Of a DNA stretch of 64,000 nt, positions 45,506 to 58,034 are shown piece after piece. Each line of letters begins with the position of its first letter. Within the stretch, counting starts at the first letter, position 1. The notes beneath the pieces are model-generated. The model ran no database searches, was not told the DNA's origin, and was given only the letters and a program-made list of their open reading frames with translations. Where the stretch lies: the NCBI GenBank assembly GCA_027625915.1, contig JANTQA010000038.1, forward strand, positions 442,001 through 506,000. Direction: 5' to 3'. The position numbers and the translations under genes are program-made. This DNA is from Anaeramoeba flamelloides. Its lineage: Eukaryota; Metamonada; Anaeramoebidae.

Positions 45506-45800
45506 TAATAATATTTTTCTTTTGTTTTTCTTTTCCTCAAATTTCTTTATTGTTTTGTTTTTCTTTTCTTTTTATTTTTTTTTAAAATTTTTTAGAGCAT
45601 AAAAATCATTTTAGGAAATATTATCTTTTTGGTAGTTATGGAAAGACTTTTACTAAGAGTTCTATTTCATCCATTTCTTTCCAAAATGTAAGGTCTAAAT
45701 TGTTGGTAAAAGTAAGAATTTCGAACAATTTCAAGATAAAGCCATTATTTTGTCTGAATATTTAAATATTTAAGAATTAAATTTTATTTGAGAATATATA
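45506..45800. other. 3' flank of the RasGEF gene
   Basis: T-rich 3' flank with AATAATA just past the stop. Nothing else seen. Confidence 0.4.
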
Positions 45801-46340
45801 TAAACAATAAAATTCAAAATTTTCCACACAGATAAAATCGCCCAAACAATCACAATAATACAATTTCATTCAAATTTGAAATAATTTTGATTTTTGTAAA
45901 ATATGAAAATCATTGGATCATCTTTTAGTTTTTTTGTTTTCATTTCATTGTTTGAATTACGTAATTTGTTTCGTTGGATCAATTTTTTTTTAGAACAATT
46001 GATATTAAAGTTAAAGTTGAGTTGTTCAAAATAGAAGAACTCGAATAAAATTAGTTGGTAGTATCGAACCTTTTGATCTATCAATAATCCTAATAGAATT
46101 TAAACAAATTTACTATTGTATTTTTTTGTTTCGCTCTCTCCAAAATTTTTAACACAACCAGGATTTATTTGTATTGATAATTATTTATTTTTTGTTTTGT
46201 GAGTATTGTAAATTATAAACAAATGTTAAAATTAAATTAGCAAATGATTTTAATTTGGTATTTCTTCTTGAACAGATTAATAAAGATTTTTTTTTCACAA
46301 ATTGAATTTTGATGTTATAAAATTTTTGAATTGGGGTTTA
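45801..46340 (+). mobile_element. about 535-bp TIR element, left arm of a compound structure
   Basis: TAAACAATAAAATTCAAAAT ... TTTTTGAATTGGGGTTTA. Near-identical in order to 41928-42460. It abuts the 1.5-kb element at 46348-47841, beyond which an inverted copy lies at 47845-48375. Confidence 0.75.
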
Positions 46341-46347
46341 TATATAT

Positions 46348-47841
46348 CCCTTAGCACCCCAAATAACCTAAAAACATTTCAAACAAAAATTTTAATTTGA
46401 AATGTTATCAAAGGATAATAAGGTATAGAATTAATAAACAATTATCTTAGAAAGAAAATTTTATAATTAAAAATTGTATAGTTAGTTAAAATAAAAAATA
46501 ACTTGAAAAAAAAATTTTCAACATTGGGAATTTTTTTTTTTGGTTATTGTGATTTTATTATTTTTCTAAATTTTGTCAAAATAAATTTTTTTTTTTTTTT
46601 GAAAAGTTTGTCTAGACATCAAAAACCTCTTAGTTTTAACATTTAAAACACATCATACTTTACTGGAAATTTTTCTGGGTTCCTTTGCACCCCAAAATTG
46701 CCTAAAATGCTTGATTAAATAATTTATTCATTATAAAAGTTATTATTACTTCACATAGAAAATTTGTTTTATCTACTGATTACCATTCAATATCAATATC
46801 TATATTAGATTCTAAATACTTTAAAAATAAAAAAAAATATAAATTAAATTAGAAAAAAAAATCATATTTTTTTTCATTGCAAAATTTTACAATTTTTTCA
46901 ACAAGATTTTTTTTCAATTTTAAATGATTTGGCCAATAGTTCGAGTCAGATTAATAATTGTTTTTTTTTTTTTATTTTTTACAATTTTTTTAATTTTTGA
47001 CTTTTTAAAATCTAGACATAAAATAAACAATATTGTTGAATTAGCGACCATATATCAGAACTTATTTAACAAGATCTGGATTAATTTATTAAGGAAAAAT
47101 CGAAATTTCGCAAATATATTATTCAAATTTTTACCAATAACAAAATACAATAAAAAAAATTTGGTTTCAGAGATTATTTTATTATATTGGAATAATATTT
47201 AAGAGTTATTTTTTATTTTATTTTAAATTTAGGTATAAATATTTTATTGATTAAAAAGTAATTTATATTTGTTTTATTCCAATTTAATAAATTGAAATTA
47301 TTTTACAATTTTTTTTTTTTTTTTGATTTTCAATTATTATCTATTGCTAAAATAAAAGTTTTAGAAAATTAATCATATTAAAAATTTAATTTTGGCCTAA
47401 AGAAATCAATTTCATTTTTCTCTTAATGGGATATTTATTGAAATTTTTTCTAAAAAAAAAAATTAAATTTCAAAGTAATTTATTTTTTTATTTATTTTTT
47501 TATCATAAAATTAGCAAAATTGTTTGGTGGTTATTATTAATAAATTAATGTGTTGAGTTTTGAATTACTATTAATGTAATAAAATTTCTGATTTAAAAAA
47601 TTAAAAAAAAATAAAAATCTTTAAAAAAAATGTAAAAATGAATAATTATTATTTATTTTTCCAATTTCAAAAAAAAAATCAACAACTTAACTAATTTATC
47701 TTTGAATTATTTTGACTTTTTATTATAATTCAAATCTGGATTAAAGACAAATAAGAAAATTAATATATTAGTAGATCAATATCATTTTAAATCTAATTTA
47801 AAAAACTTGTGGAAATTTAGGCAAATCCTGGGTGCTAAGGG
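46348..47841. mobile_element. 1.49-kb element with CCCTTAGCACCC ends
   Basis: A perfect 12-bp inverted repeat: CCCTTAGCACCC at 46348-46359 and GGGTGCTAAGGG at 47830-47841. A third, direct echo of the end occurs inside near 46679 (TTCCTTTGCACCCCAAAATTGCCTAAAA), matching the left end's CACCCCAAATAACCTAAAA. TA-rich flanks. The interior is extremely A/T-rich. One 92-codon frame (46924-47202) is hydrophobic then basic and unrecognised. Confidence 0.6.
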
Positions 47842-47844
47842 ATA

Positions 47845-48375
47845 TAAACCCCATTCCAAAAATTTGGACACATGCAAAATCAAAAAGAAGGAAAAAAAAA
47901 AGCTATTTATTATATTTTTCCTAACCTAATATAAAACCACTTTTAAGTTATTGGTTATTAATGTTTTAATAAATAATCATTTTAATCCAAATAAAATAAA
48001 AAAATATAAAACTCAAAAATAAAAATAGGTGTATCCAAAATAATGAAATGAGCGTTACAAAAAATCTATTGGTTAATTTGTTGAAATTTCACCAACTTTT
48101 GTTGATCGATCAAATATTAAGATACCATCTACCGATTGTATCTGATTTTTTAATTTAACAAACTCAACTCTAACTTTCTATTAAACATCGAAAAAAAATT
48201 CCAGATATAAAGAAACAGATTACCTAACTGCAAAAAGGATATGAAAACAAAATAAAAAAGAAAAAAAAATGAAATAGTTTGTAAAATCAAAATTCTTTCC
48301 AAATTGAATGTTAAGTGTAGAATTGTTTTTCTTTCAACTGTTTAAACAGTGTCCAAATTTTTGGAATATAGTTTA
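47845..48375 (-). mobile_element. about 535-bp TIR element, inverted copy
   Basis: TAAACCCCATTCCAAAAATT ... GTCCAAATTTTTGGAATATA then GTTTA. Reverse complement of the nested copy at 16007-16542, to which it is closest (GATACCATCTACCGATTG against the complement of CAATTGATAGATGGTATC). Confidence 0.75.
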
Positions 48376-49050
48376 TATAGATAGATATATATATATATAT
48401 ATATACCAAAATATATAAACCCTATTTTACTCAAAGTGCCAACCAAAAATAAAAAAATCATTTTTTTTTTTGTTTTTATTTTTTGAGAATCAACCAGATG
48501 AAGATTGTTAAGATATAGGACAATAATAAAGTTCAGCTTAAGAGTCGATATTCATAAAAGAAATAACTGATCAAACAATAATTTTCAAAAAAAAAAAAAT
48601 CTTAAAAAAAATTATTATGGTCACTTTCATTGAAATATCAGTACGAATCTTCCCAAATTAGTTTATAAAATTAAAATTATTGAAAAGAAGATTTTTTAAT
48701 TGTAAATCACTTGATTTTTGTAAAAAATCCAGAGCCTCAATTTAATGAAAGTTTATTTGGATTTTTTCAATAATTTTTTTTTCAAATTGACTTTTTAAAA
48801 AACTCAAAAGTTAAAATTATAAAATATTGAATAAACCTAAAAAAAATGATTATAATAAATAAATTAAAAAAAGAATAGAAAAAAAATTAAAAAATTAAAA
48901 AAAATGATCAGATTTTCAAATTGAAAATTTATTTTGTGAAGAATAGTTGGTTTAAGCTCTAAGAAATATATTCTATTTGTCAATTGAAATGTGATCTTTT
49001 GAGTGAAAAAGTGTTTATATTTTTTCAAAATTTCAAAACTTTTTAATTTT
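48376..49050 (+). repeat. dispersed repeat R3, copy 2, after a short TA tract
   Basis: About 48450-49040 aligns with 21310-21850 (TCGATATTCATAAAAGAAAT, TCACTTTCATTGAAAT, AGAAATATATTCTATTTG). A TA tract lies at about 48389-48404. Confidence 0.5.
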
Positions 49051-52000
49051 TCAAAATTTTAATTATTAAGTTCTTTGAGCACCTCTTCTTTTTATTGTTA
49101 TAAAGTTCGAAGAATGTAAAAGGACTCTAAAAAATCATTATATGAAATGATAAACTTATTTATAACTAAATCTTTGACAAAATGAACTAATTATTTCTTG
49201 GGTAAACTTGACTTAAATTGTGTAATTGAAGATAACAGAATCCAACTGGTGAAATTTAAAACCAACTAAAGATAACTCAATCTCAGTTTCCGTTCATGCT
49301 ATTGAGTAGTTATTTCGACTTGGTTTTCGATTTTGATACATTATCTCATACTGGAATTTTTGAAAAACTAAGTTTGGGACAATTGTAATAAAATAATAAA
49401 AAATAACTTGCCAATATAAAAAATTTAGTAAAAATTATAATAATAATTCATATATATATATATATTCATATATAATTAGATAAAATTTAGAAAAGAAAAT
49501 TTTCGGAAACCAAGTCTTATTCGTATAAAAGACAATGTAAAGATGTACACTTTATAATATTCTAATTATAATAACTTAAATAAAAAAAAAAAGATTTCAA
49601 TCCATCTTGAGTTGGCTCAAATCTTTAGATATCTTTATTAAAAAAAATTTTTTTGGTTATCCAGTAATTTTTGAGAAAAAATAAAATAACCACACAACCC
49701 ATACGATCTGAAGGTATACAAAAAACTTTCAAATGGGATATTACTTTTTCAGATTTTAATTATTCAATCTCTTTTATTTTTTCCGTTGTTCTTTCTCTTT
49801 TTCTTTTTTTTGTTTCGAAATAATTTTTTTTCTTGTCATTTTATAAATAAAAGTTGATCCATGGGCTTTAATCTTGTCTAATTTATAGCTAATATAAAAA
49901 ATTCTAAATATAAATTTTAAATTTTTAGAGAACAAAGAGGCAATATCATTAAACCCCCTCTCTTTTGTGACAATCAAGATTAAAAATAATAAAAAATATC
50001 TATTTTTTACTTATTTTAATTTTAAATATGAATATGAACTTTTATTTTTAATTTCTATTCTGTTTGGAGTATCTTTATTTCATATTTTCTAGAAAAAAAT
50101 TAGGAAAAAATATAAATAAATAATTAAATACAGTAATAAAAGTGAGAAGGTGGAAGTCAAGAAAAAAATTAACAAAAAAAAAAAAAAGAAAAGAAAAATA
50201 GGAAATCATTAGTATATGAGGGTTTTTCAAAAAATATCAGTATTAGAATTAAATTACATAGTGTCAACTAAAGGTGAAATAATCAGAGTAGAAATTTGTG
50301 TTGTTTAAAGTGATTTTGAATAGTAGTAAAAATACAAATTGTTCAGATGGAAAGTCTGTATTCTGCATTTTAATTATTTATTATTCTTCTAGTTTTACCA
50401 TTTCTATGATATAATAGAGCAATTCACAGTTAAATTGATATTCGAAGGCAAATTACTTAATATTTTGTTATTCTTTTAAATTAATGAGAAATAATTTATA
50501 TTATTTTAGGCTGTGTTGGATTCTTTTTATATATTTAATGATTAGTTTTTTAAATTTTGTCTTTTTTTTTTGAATAAATGATTAACCTTGAAATTCCTTT
50601 TATGAATTTCTTTTTTAATAATAGAACTATCAGAAACCAATATCATATTTACTTATCGCTCATTGCTGGTTTCTTTTATCTTTCAATGCAAATTGCATTT
50701 CAAAAATTGTCACTCATCTAAAAAAAGATATTGAAAAAAATATATACACTATTTAGTATTAAAGAGTGACTAATTATTAAATATGATTCATAATTTAATT
50801 TTAAATCAAACTACATATATAAAAACCTGATAATTTAAAAAATAAAAAAAAAATTAAACCAAAAAATAAAAAAAGGTGAGTTAAAATTTTTGAAAAGAGA
50901 ATTTTTGTTCTTTTATTACTGAACTTTCACTGAAAAAAAATTCAACGAGAAGATTTCTTCAAATAATTAAAGTCATTTTATAAGAAATCGCATTGTTTCA
51001 ATTTTCTTGGTGAATATTTGTCTTTTCTAAGATCTTTTTTTTTTCTACATAATCGTTTTACAAAAAAATAGAGAATCAAAAAAAAATGAAAAAAAAGAAA
51101 AAGAAAAACAAAAATTTGCAAAAGCAAAACTAAAAAAACTAAGAAAATAGAAAAAGTAAATCAAAAACATGAAATAATTTGAAAAAATGATACTGAATAT
51201 AAAATTGAACTTGTTTTTAATAAGAATATTAGACAAAGCCCCAAAACAGCTTCCAATAGCATTGTAAGGTGAGTCAAAATTTTTCTACAATAGTTTTTAA
51301 GTTTTCTGGGAAAAAAGAAATATAGAATTTCATAATAATGTGTTTTACCAATTCTTCATGTAATATTTTCACAATAGTAAAAAATCGTTTGGTCTATTTT
51401 CTTTATAAAAATACAAGAAAGTATCTAAAATAAATAAAGGTGATTAGAAAAATTATTTTTTTGAAATCTTATATATCTATATATATATATATATATATAT
51501 ATTTCTATGTTTAAGGGTATATATTCTATATGAATACTCAATAAAAAGTATAGACGACACTCTTTCATATTAATTAAAGTTCCGCGGATCTCGAATCAAG
51601 ATATTAAAAAAAAATTTTTTTGAGAAAAATATGATTTTTTTCTTTTTTTATTTTTTTTTACTCATTATAAATACTCCTGCTAATGGAGTAATAATTAAAT
51701 GCGGTATTAATTTGTAGGATAATTATTGAATTTTACTTCGATATTAATACTTTGATTATTGATAACTGATTTAAACGAAAAACTGTATTTAGCAGTATTC
51801 TTTGTTGTGTATTTTTAGAGACTTGCTAAGTGAGTTTGTTCAGGTTGAACTAAAAATAAAATTGAAAAAATGCCAATCAACATACTTTTTAATAAGAAAA
51901 AAATGTTTATTCTTTGGATACCAGATCATAAACTCATTAAAAAATCTTTAAGGGTATTTTTTGTAATGTTTTTAAGTATCTGTTTGGTTTTACACAACCT

Positions 52001-52215
52001 TAAATTGTCGAGAAAAAAAAATTCTCAATCTTTATAAAGGAAAAAATAGAAAAGGAGGGGTTTTTCGAAAAAAGTCCAAAAAGTAAATAGAAAATACGTC
52101 TAAACACTAACAAAAGAAAGGAGTTATTAATGTCTGTGTAGTGTTATATTTTTCAACAAGCAGATAAAAAATGTACGAAGGTATTTCATTATTTCTCATT
52201 TAACAAAACTTGAAA
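49051..52215. other. AT-rich intergenic, no confident gene
   Basis: A 67-residue minus-strand frame at 49774-49977 (MIVTKERGFNDIASLFSKNL to a Lys-rich end) is unrecognised and may be noise. TA tracts occur at about 49448-49465 and 51474-51500. The segment 51085-51290 shares words with 43880-44060 and 54985-55140 (GAAAAAGAAAAACAAAAATT, then AACA(A/G)CTTCCAAT, then GAGTCAA). Confidence 0.35.
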
Positions 52216-53875
52216 ATGTCAAGTCAAAAGAAAGAAAAGAAAGAAAAGAAAGGAAAACACGAAAAGGGTACTAAAGAAAAAAAAGAAACTAAAGAAAAAA
52301 AAAAAACTCAAGAAAAAAAAAAAAAAAAGAAAAAAGAGAAGAAACAAAAAAAAAAAAAAAAGAATTACTAGAAATTGGCAAGATTTCAAAAAAGCAGTCC
52401 ACAATTGATTCAATTGATAATCTCTCACGATCCAATTTGACTGGTGACAAAAACAAATTATTGTTATTAAAGAAAAAAGATCAGGTGCCACTTTCTGGAA
52501 AATTGTATGTAAGAATAGTGAAAGCACAAAATTTACCACCAGCAGATAATTCTGGAACCTCAGGTAAGAAAACAGCCACCACTTTCTTTCTTTTCCCTTT
52601 CAGATTAATTACCCATTCTTTTTTTCTGGTTTTGTTTTAAAGTTCTTTTTTACAAAAAAAATTATTTAATTTTCTTTTTAGACTCCAAAACCAACCAATT
52701 TAGTTTTTACGATCTTTTCCATTCTTTCCTTAAAAACGTTTGTAAATGTAAAGGTAGTTTCTATGAAAATTCATTCAATCTTGTAGTTAGTCTTTGGAAT
52801 AATTTTTAAGTAAAGAACAAATAAAGAAACAAAACACTATTTTAGCACTAAAATACCAACGTGTAACAAAAAAATTTTTCTTTTAAATAAAAGAAAACAA
52901 AAAAAAAAAAAAAAAAAAAAAAACAAAAAAAAAGGCTTTTCCTTTTCATTTGTATTTCAAAGATCTATACATTTTTAAAGGACACACTTCTTCAAACAAA
53001 AAGTTGTCTTGATTGATTTCTCATTTCCATAGAAATTATCCTTTTTGGTTTACAAAAAAAAAAAATCTTCTTGATTTTCATTTTTTGTTTAAACGTATTG
53101 ACATTTTTTAATTCTGATTTTTACGCTTTTGTCCTTGAAAACAAAAAAACCAAAAAACAAACCAAAATATATTTAAACAATCGAATCAATAATATTAGAT
53201 CCATATGTAATTTGTAATATGACACACCAATGTTCAACAAAATGGGAATTTGATTCCTTTTATCAATTCAAGACAAGTGTCATTAAAAAAAACTTGAATC
53301 CCGAATGGAAAGATGGGCCAAATTGCTTCATTCTCCAAAAGGAAGGAGATTTAATTTTTAATGTCTACGATCATAACAAACTCGGGAAGGATGTTGTCAT
53401 AGCGGTCGGGAAACTAAAAATCAACTCAAGAGAGCATTTAAAGGAGCAAGGGTGGATTTTCCCAATAACCTTAGACGTTAAATTAAGCGATGAAGAGATT
53501 GAGAAAAATTCAAAGAAATCGAGCAAAAAGAACAAGAAAAACAAAAAAAAAAAAGGATCGAAAAGCAAAATTGCAAAGTTATGGGTCGAATTAAGATTTG
53601 AATCGTACAATGTGCAAACATCACACGCCGCTTATGAAATAGAGCAATTGGAGTTTGGAAAGCCTGTATATAAAATATTCAGCGGGGACCTTCATGAGCT
53701 TGTTTTCCAACAATCCTGTTCTTGGATGAACCAAGCAAAGCAATGTGGAATACAGATAATGGATATGAAATACGGCACAACGAAAACAGACAACTTTTTC
53801 GTAGGAATTTGGTATCAGAGAATTGAGCACACCCATGAAAATTATGGCTTTCTTTTCAATCAAAATTTAATTTAA
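52216..53875 (+). CDS. C2-domain protein with lysine-rich N terminus, two exons
   Basis: Exon 1 52216-52563 and exon 2 53199-53875, with a 635-bp intron (GTAAGA donor, ATTAG acceptor) that restores SGTSDPYVICN in phase. The C2 domain runs from GKLYVRIVKAQNLPP to DVVIAVGKLKI. The Asp residues of the calcium loops are present (PPAD, SDPY, VYDHNKLGKD), so Ca-dependent membrane phospholipid binding is likely. A Lys/Ser insert (SKKSSKKNKKNKKKKGSK) follows, then about 100 C-terminal residues I cannot place. The N terminus is an MSSQKKEKKEKK tract. The frame opened by the ATG at 52216 reaches a stop at 52369-52371, while the C2 frame is one base off. The change falls in a lysine tract with two 16-A runs (52313-52328 and 52346-52361), so a homopolymer length error or slippage is the simplest cause. 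Confidence 0.7.
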
Positions 53876-56800
53876 GATTTTTTAAAACTTGATTCACTAA
53901 ATAATTCGATGTCCTTATTTATTTTAAAGTTTAAAATGAATTATCAATTTTATACAAACCCCCATTTATTTATAAAATCCAATTTTTTCAAACAATAAGC
54001 AATATTTTTTTTTTTTTTTTTTGAATATTGCAAGCACAATAGATCTACAAAAATCAATATTTAGAGAAAGGAATTTATTCAATTAAACGAAATGAAAAAA
54101 AAAAAAAAAATCAATTGATAAATTATTTATTGATTTTCATTCGCCAGTATTTTCTTTTTTCTCAATGGTTTTTTAAATTACTTTTTTCAAATAAAAAATT
54201 AAGAATTGATTTTTTTTTTTAAATCTAATTTACTTGAAGAATTACTTTTTTTTTTTTTTTTTTAATTTTACCTTTTTTTCTTTTCTTTAGTTTCTTTTTT
54301 TTCTTTTTTTCAAATTTTCTTGAGTTTCTTTTTTTTTGTAGTACCTTTTTCATGTTTATTCTTTTTTCTTTTTCTTTTTTTTTTTTAATCTTTTTTCTTG
54401 CATTTTGATTTTTTTGATCCTTCTTTTTTTTTCGCGAAATTCAAGTTGAAAAGAAAATGCTTGAAAATATCAATAAACTTTAAATAATTTGAGATTATGT
54501 AAGTTCTTTTAAAAACTCAGAATATAATTATTAGTAAAAAATCCTGTTGTTAAAATTGTTTCTTTGGAAATTCAGTAATAAAAAATATGAAATCTTTTTA
54601 TCTATTGTGTTTTTTTCTTTTTATTTTTAGTTTTTGGTTTGATTTTTTTTAATTTTTAAAATACCAGGCTTTTATATATTTATATTAATTTAAAAGTTTA
54701 TTATATTTATTTATTATTTGTTGTTCTTGATCCGAAAAAGATATTTTTTTTTTTTCAATTTATTAATTTTTTTTTTTCGATTTATTATTTCGGATGATTA
54801 CTATTTTTTAAAATAGAAATGATTTTTCACTCATTTTTTTTTCGTTGTATAACGGTATTGGGAGTGTTTTTAGGGGGGTTTTCTCTCATATTCTTTTCAA
54901 AATTAAATTTTCATTTTTTTATATAAAAATCATCTTTTCAATTTTTATTAAACCCATTTATTGTGTTTTTTACCTTTTCAAATTTACTTTTATAAAAAAG
55001 AAAAAGAAAAACAAAAATTTGTATAAGACAGATTTATTTTGATCATAAAATTGAAAATTTATTTTTGTGTTAATATTTTATGTAATAAACCCTTAAAACA
55101 ACTTTCATTCTACATATTAAGTAAAAAAATATTTTTTTAAATAGTTTTGATCATTTTTTTCATTTTTTTTTTTTTTTGATTTCAATTTTTTAATTTATAT
55201 GTCCATATATTACACTAGGTGTTATCCAACTTTTTAATTTAAGTATTCATTTATTTCTTAAAAGAAATGATAACAATGATGTAGTTTAATATAAACTGCA
55301 TCACCCAAAATTTGGTAAAACGTTTCGATATAATTATTTTTTTTTTCATTTTTAGTAAATATTTTTTCTGAATATATTATGAAAAATATACAAGGTATAA
55401 AGATTTAAAAGGTATTATTGTTTCCATTATTTTTATTTTATATTTACAATAAAACTACTTTGAAAGAAAATATTACAAGAAATGGATCAAATAATTCACA
55501 ACTTTTTTGGAAACACCTATTTGAAAATAATGTGTTTTTACAATCTTATTAACTGTTTTTTCAGGTGAAAATAGTGAATCTAGGTATAAAAAAGTTCTTG
55601 AAACTATTTTATGACCTCAGTTAAATTTATAAATTGGTAATTTATTTTTATAAAAAAACCGAAATTTTCACAATCCCAACATTTTTCATAATTGTAACTC
55701 TTTAGATTGAATTTACAAAATTTTGCTTATACTGTTTGTTTTAAAAGAAAAAGATCAAAATTTTCCTTCAACTTTCCAAAAAAACCAATCAAAGAATTAA
55801 ATCCAGTCATCAAAATACCCTTTTCTAAAAAGGTAAATTAATAATTTATTCTGATTTTAAGAATTCAAAATTTGAAATGTTACATGATTTAAAAATCTTT
55901 TTTTCGAAAGCTGAATGAAAATTTTGTTCCACTTATTTAACAACAAACAGTATAATTTCATTATTCCTAATTTCAATTTCTATTCTAAAATCACAATCCA
56001 ATTCCCAGGATTTTTTTATAAATATTTTTTACAGTGACTTTTTTAAATTTCCAATACCCCAAAATTTGAACACGCTCGTGAAAATCCCTACAAGTGATTT
56101 TTCAAAAAATTTTCATTTAATGATCTATTTTTATTTTTTTTTTTTTATCTTTTAACAGTTTTTTAAATTTGATATTATTAATTTTAATCTTATCTTTTCT
56201 GACGGAAAATACTTTTTGGTTGTGCAAATATAAAAATAACAGAACAGTTCATCTTACTCAAGTATTGAAACGTAGTACTTAATAAATATTTAATTTCAAA
56301 ATCTTATAACTCATAACATGAGTTCAAAATCTATTTGTGTTTGAAGGAGAATTGAATTTTTATCAGTCTGGCAAATTCATTTAGTTTGTTTGAAAAAGAT
56401 AAAATTAATTTTCCCTCATAATTATAAATATTTTGAATAAAAGATTATTCTCTGTCAAAAAGAAAGTTTTATGAATCAATAATAAGATATTTAATAGTTC
56501 GTTTTCAGTCTAATTTTTTTGACCCACTCATAATTTGTGGGAGTAAAGATCTCTTAATTCTCCATTAACAAAAAAATAATAAAATGTATTTTTCACAACG
56601 AAGATTATCTTTGTCTTGAAGAAAATAAAACAGATTCTTACAAAAGTTGAACAATGACTCTTTTTCAGTTGCAAAGTTATTGAATTAATGGTATGTGGGG
56701 TTCTCTTTCGAAAATAATAACTTTTCCATCTGAGAGTAAAAGAAAAAAAAGTCTTGATTTTCAAGAAATGTATTTTCTTGTATTGTGTCTCTTGTGTAAG

Positions 56801-56963
56801 TAACGAAAATCCAAACTCAAAAGAAGATCAAAATGTACAACCCTGATTTCAGTGTAATCACTCTTTTGAACTTTATTATTATTCTGACATCATGGTCAAA
56901 AAAAATGAAACATTTTTTAAATTTTTCAAATTTCGTTATTTTTTCATAATTTTAATTTCAATA
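53876..56963. other. AT-rich intergenic, no gene seen
   Basis: Long T-rich tracts (54160-54430, 54740-54840). 54985-55140 shares words with 43880-44060 and 51085-51290. A single foldback arm (GAAAGCTGAATGAAAATTTT) lies at 55908. The minus-strand frame at 56528-56764 is unrecognised. Confidence 0.4.
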
Positions 56964-57629
56964 ATGAAATCAGGATCGTCTGAAACAGAAAACCTGCTTG
57001 GCTCGAGTGTTGAAAACCAATTTTTAACAGCACAAACAACAACAACAACGACAACAACTCTTTCAAAGACAAGAAAGCCACGCTGGGCTGTTATCTTTTT
57101 CCATTTATTTTTCAAGGTTGTTGCACTCTTTTTTTATTTATTCGGCGGTTTGTTCTTCGAGAACTTTGCTTTGATTTTTGTGTTAATTATTTTGTCTGTC
57201 TCCTTTGACTTTTGGACAGTGAAAAATGTTACTGGAAGGCTGCTGGTCTCGCTTCGGTGGTGGAATGTGATTGAAGAAGATGGCACATCGCGTTGGAAAT
57301 TTGAATCAAAGTCAGCCAACTCGATAAACGACACAGAGATGATGGACAACACACAGCCCATCCAAGACAGTATTTTAAATTCACAGTTCTTTTGGCTTGG
57401 TAGCTTTTTTTGCATTCTTATCTGGATTGTTTTCGCAGTCATTTCTGTAATACGTTTGAAATTCCAATGGACAGTCGTTTGTGCCGTTGCAATCATCTTG
57501 GGATCCTTTAATACCTGGGGGTATATCAAATGCTCAAAAAATTCGAGAAAGCAAGTTCAAGATATGGCAAAGAACTTTTTAATTTCAGAGACCTTCTCGA
57601 GAGTCTTTGCTAATACAAACGAAAAGTAA
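56964..57629 (+). CDS. TVP23/FAM18 Golgi membrane protein
   Basis: 221 residues from the ATG at 56964, one exon. It is a clear TVP23 (FAM18) family protein: four membrane segments at about 42-60, 64-82, 142-165 and 168-186, the cytosolic signature DFWTVKNVTGRLLVSLRWWN (82-101), then EEDGTSRWKFES, then GYIKCSKNSRK after the last segment. The family acts in late Golgi and endosome vesicle traffic, in yeast with Yip-type proteins. The N terminus has a run of eight Thr. An in-frame ATG 72 bases earlier (56892) would add a hydrophobic Phe-rich stretch unlike the family; I prefer the inner start, which also matches family length. The 130-residue antisense frame is a shadow. Confidence 0.92.
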   Translation: MKSGSSETENLLGSSVENQFLTAQTTTTTTTTLSKTRKPRWAVIFFHLFFKVVALFFYLFGGLFFENFALIFVLIILSVSFDFWTVKNVTGRLLVSLRWWNVIEEDGTSRWKFESKSANSINDTEMMDNTQPIQDSILNSQFFWLGSFFCILIWIVFAVISVIRLKFQWTVVCAVAIILGSFNTWGYIKCSKNSRKQVQDMAKNFLISETFSRVFANTNEK

Positions 57630-58034
57630 TTCAAACAAAAGCAAATTTCAAAAAAAAAAAAAAAAATTTAACAACAAAATTAATATTCAAAAAGAATTGG
57701 TTAGAACGAATAATAATAGGGTTCTTTTTTTTTTTTTCTGTCACGACATTTATTAAACCAAAATGGTGAACCAAAAGATAAGATCTCTTGAAAAGATACG
57801 AGATCCCATCTGCAATTTTTGGCGCGGCATTTTGAATATAATGAAGTGAAAAAAAAAAAAAAAATAAACTGACTTAATTATCGAAATCAAATGTAATAAA
57901 AACAAACAAAAACACCTTTATTGTTTCTTTGTGTTTTAATTTTAAGGGGTTTGTTATCACCACATATTTTCTATGAAAAGACTTGCATTCTTAAACAAAC
58001 TAATACAACAGAGGTTTTGTTGTTTAAAATAATC
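57630..58034. other. 3' flank of the TVP23 gene
   Basis: A and T runs. ACGAGATCCCATC-type unique sequence. Nothing recognised. Confidence 0.35.

Noticed and set aside
46924-47202. 92-codon frame inside the 1.5-kb element as a possible transposase
   Set aside because: It is hydrophobic then A/T-biased, with no DDE or zinc-finger motif, and is typical of chance frames in such DNA.
53371-53863. Antisense frames over the C2 gene second exon
   Set aside because: Shadows of the coding strand, whose C2 motif and splice junction are clear.
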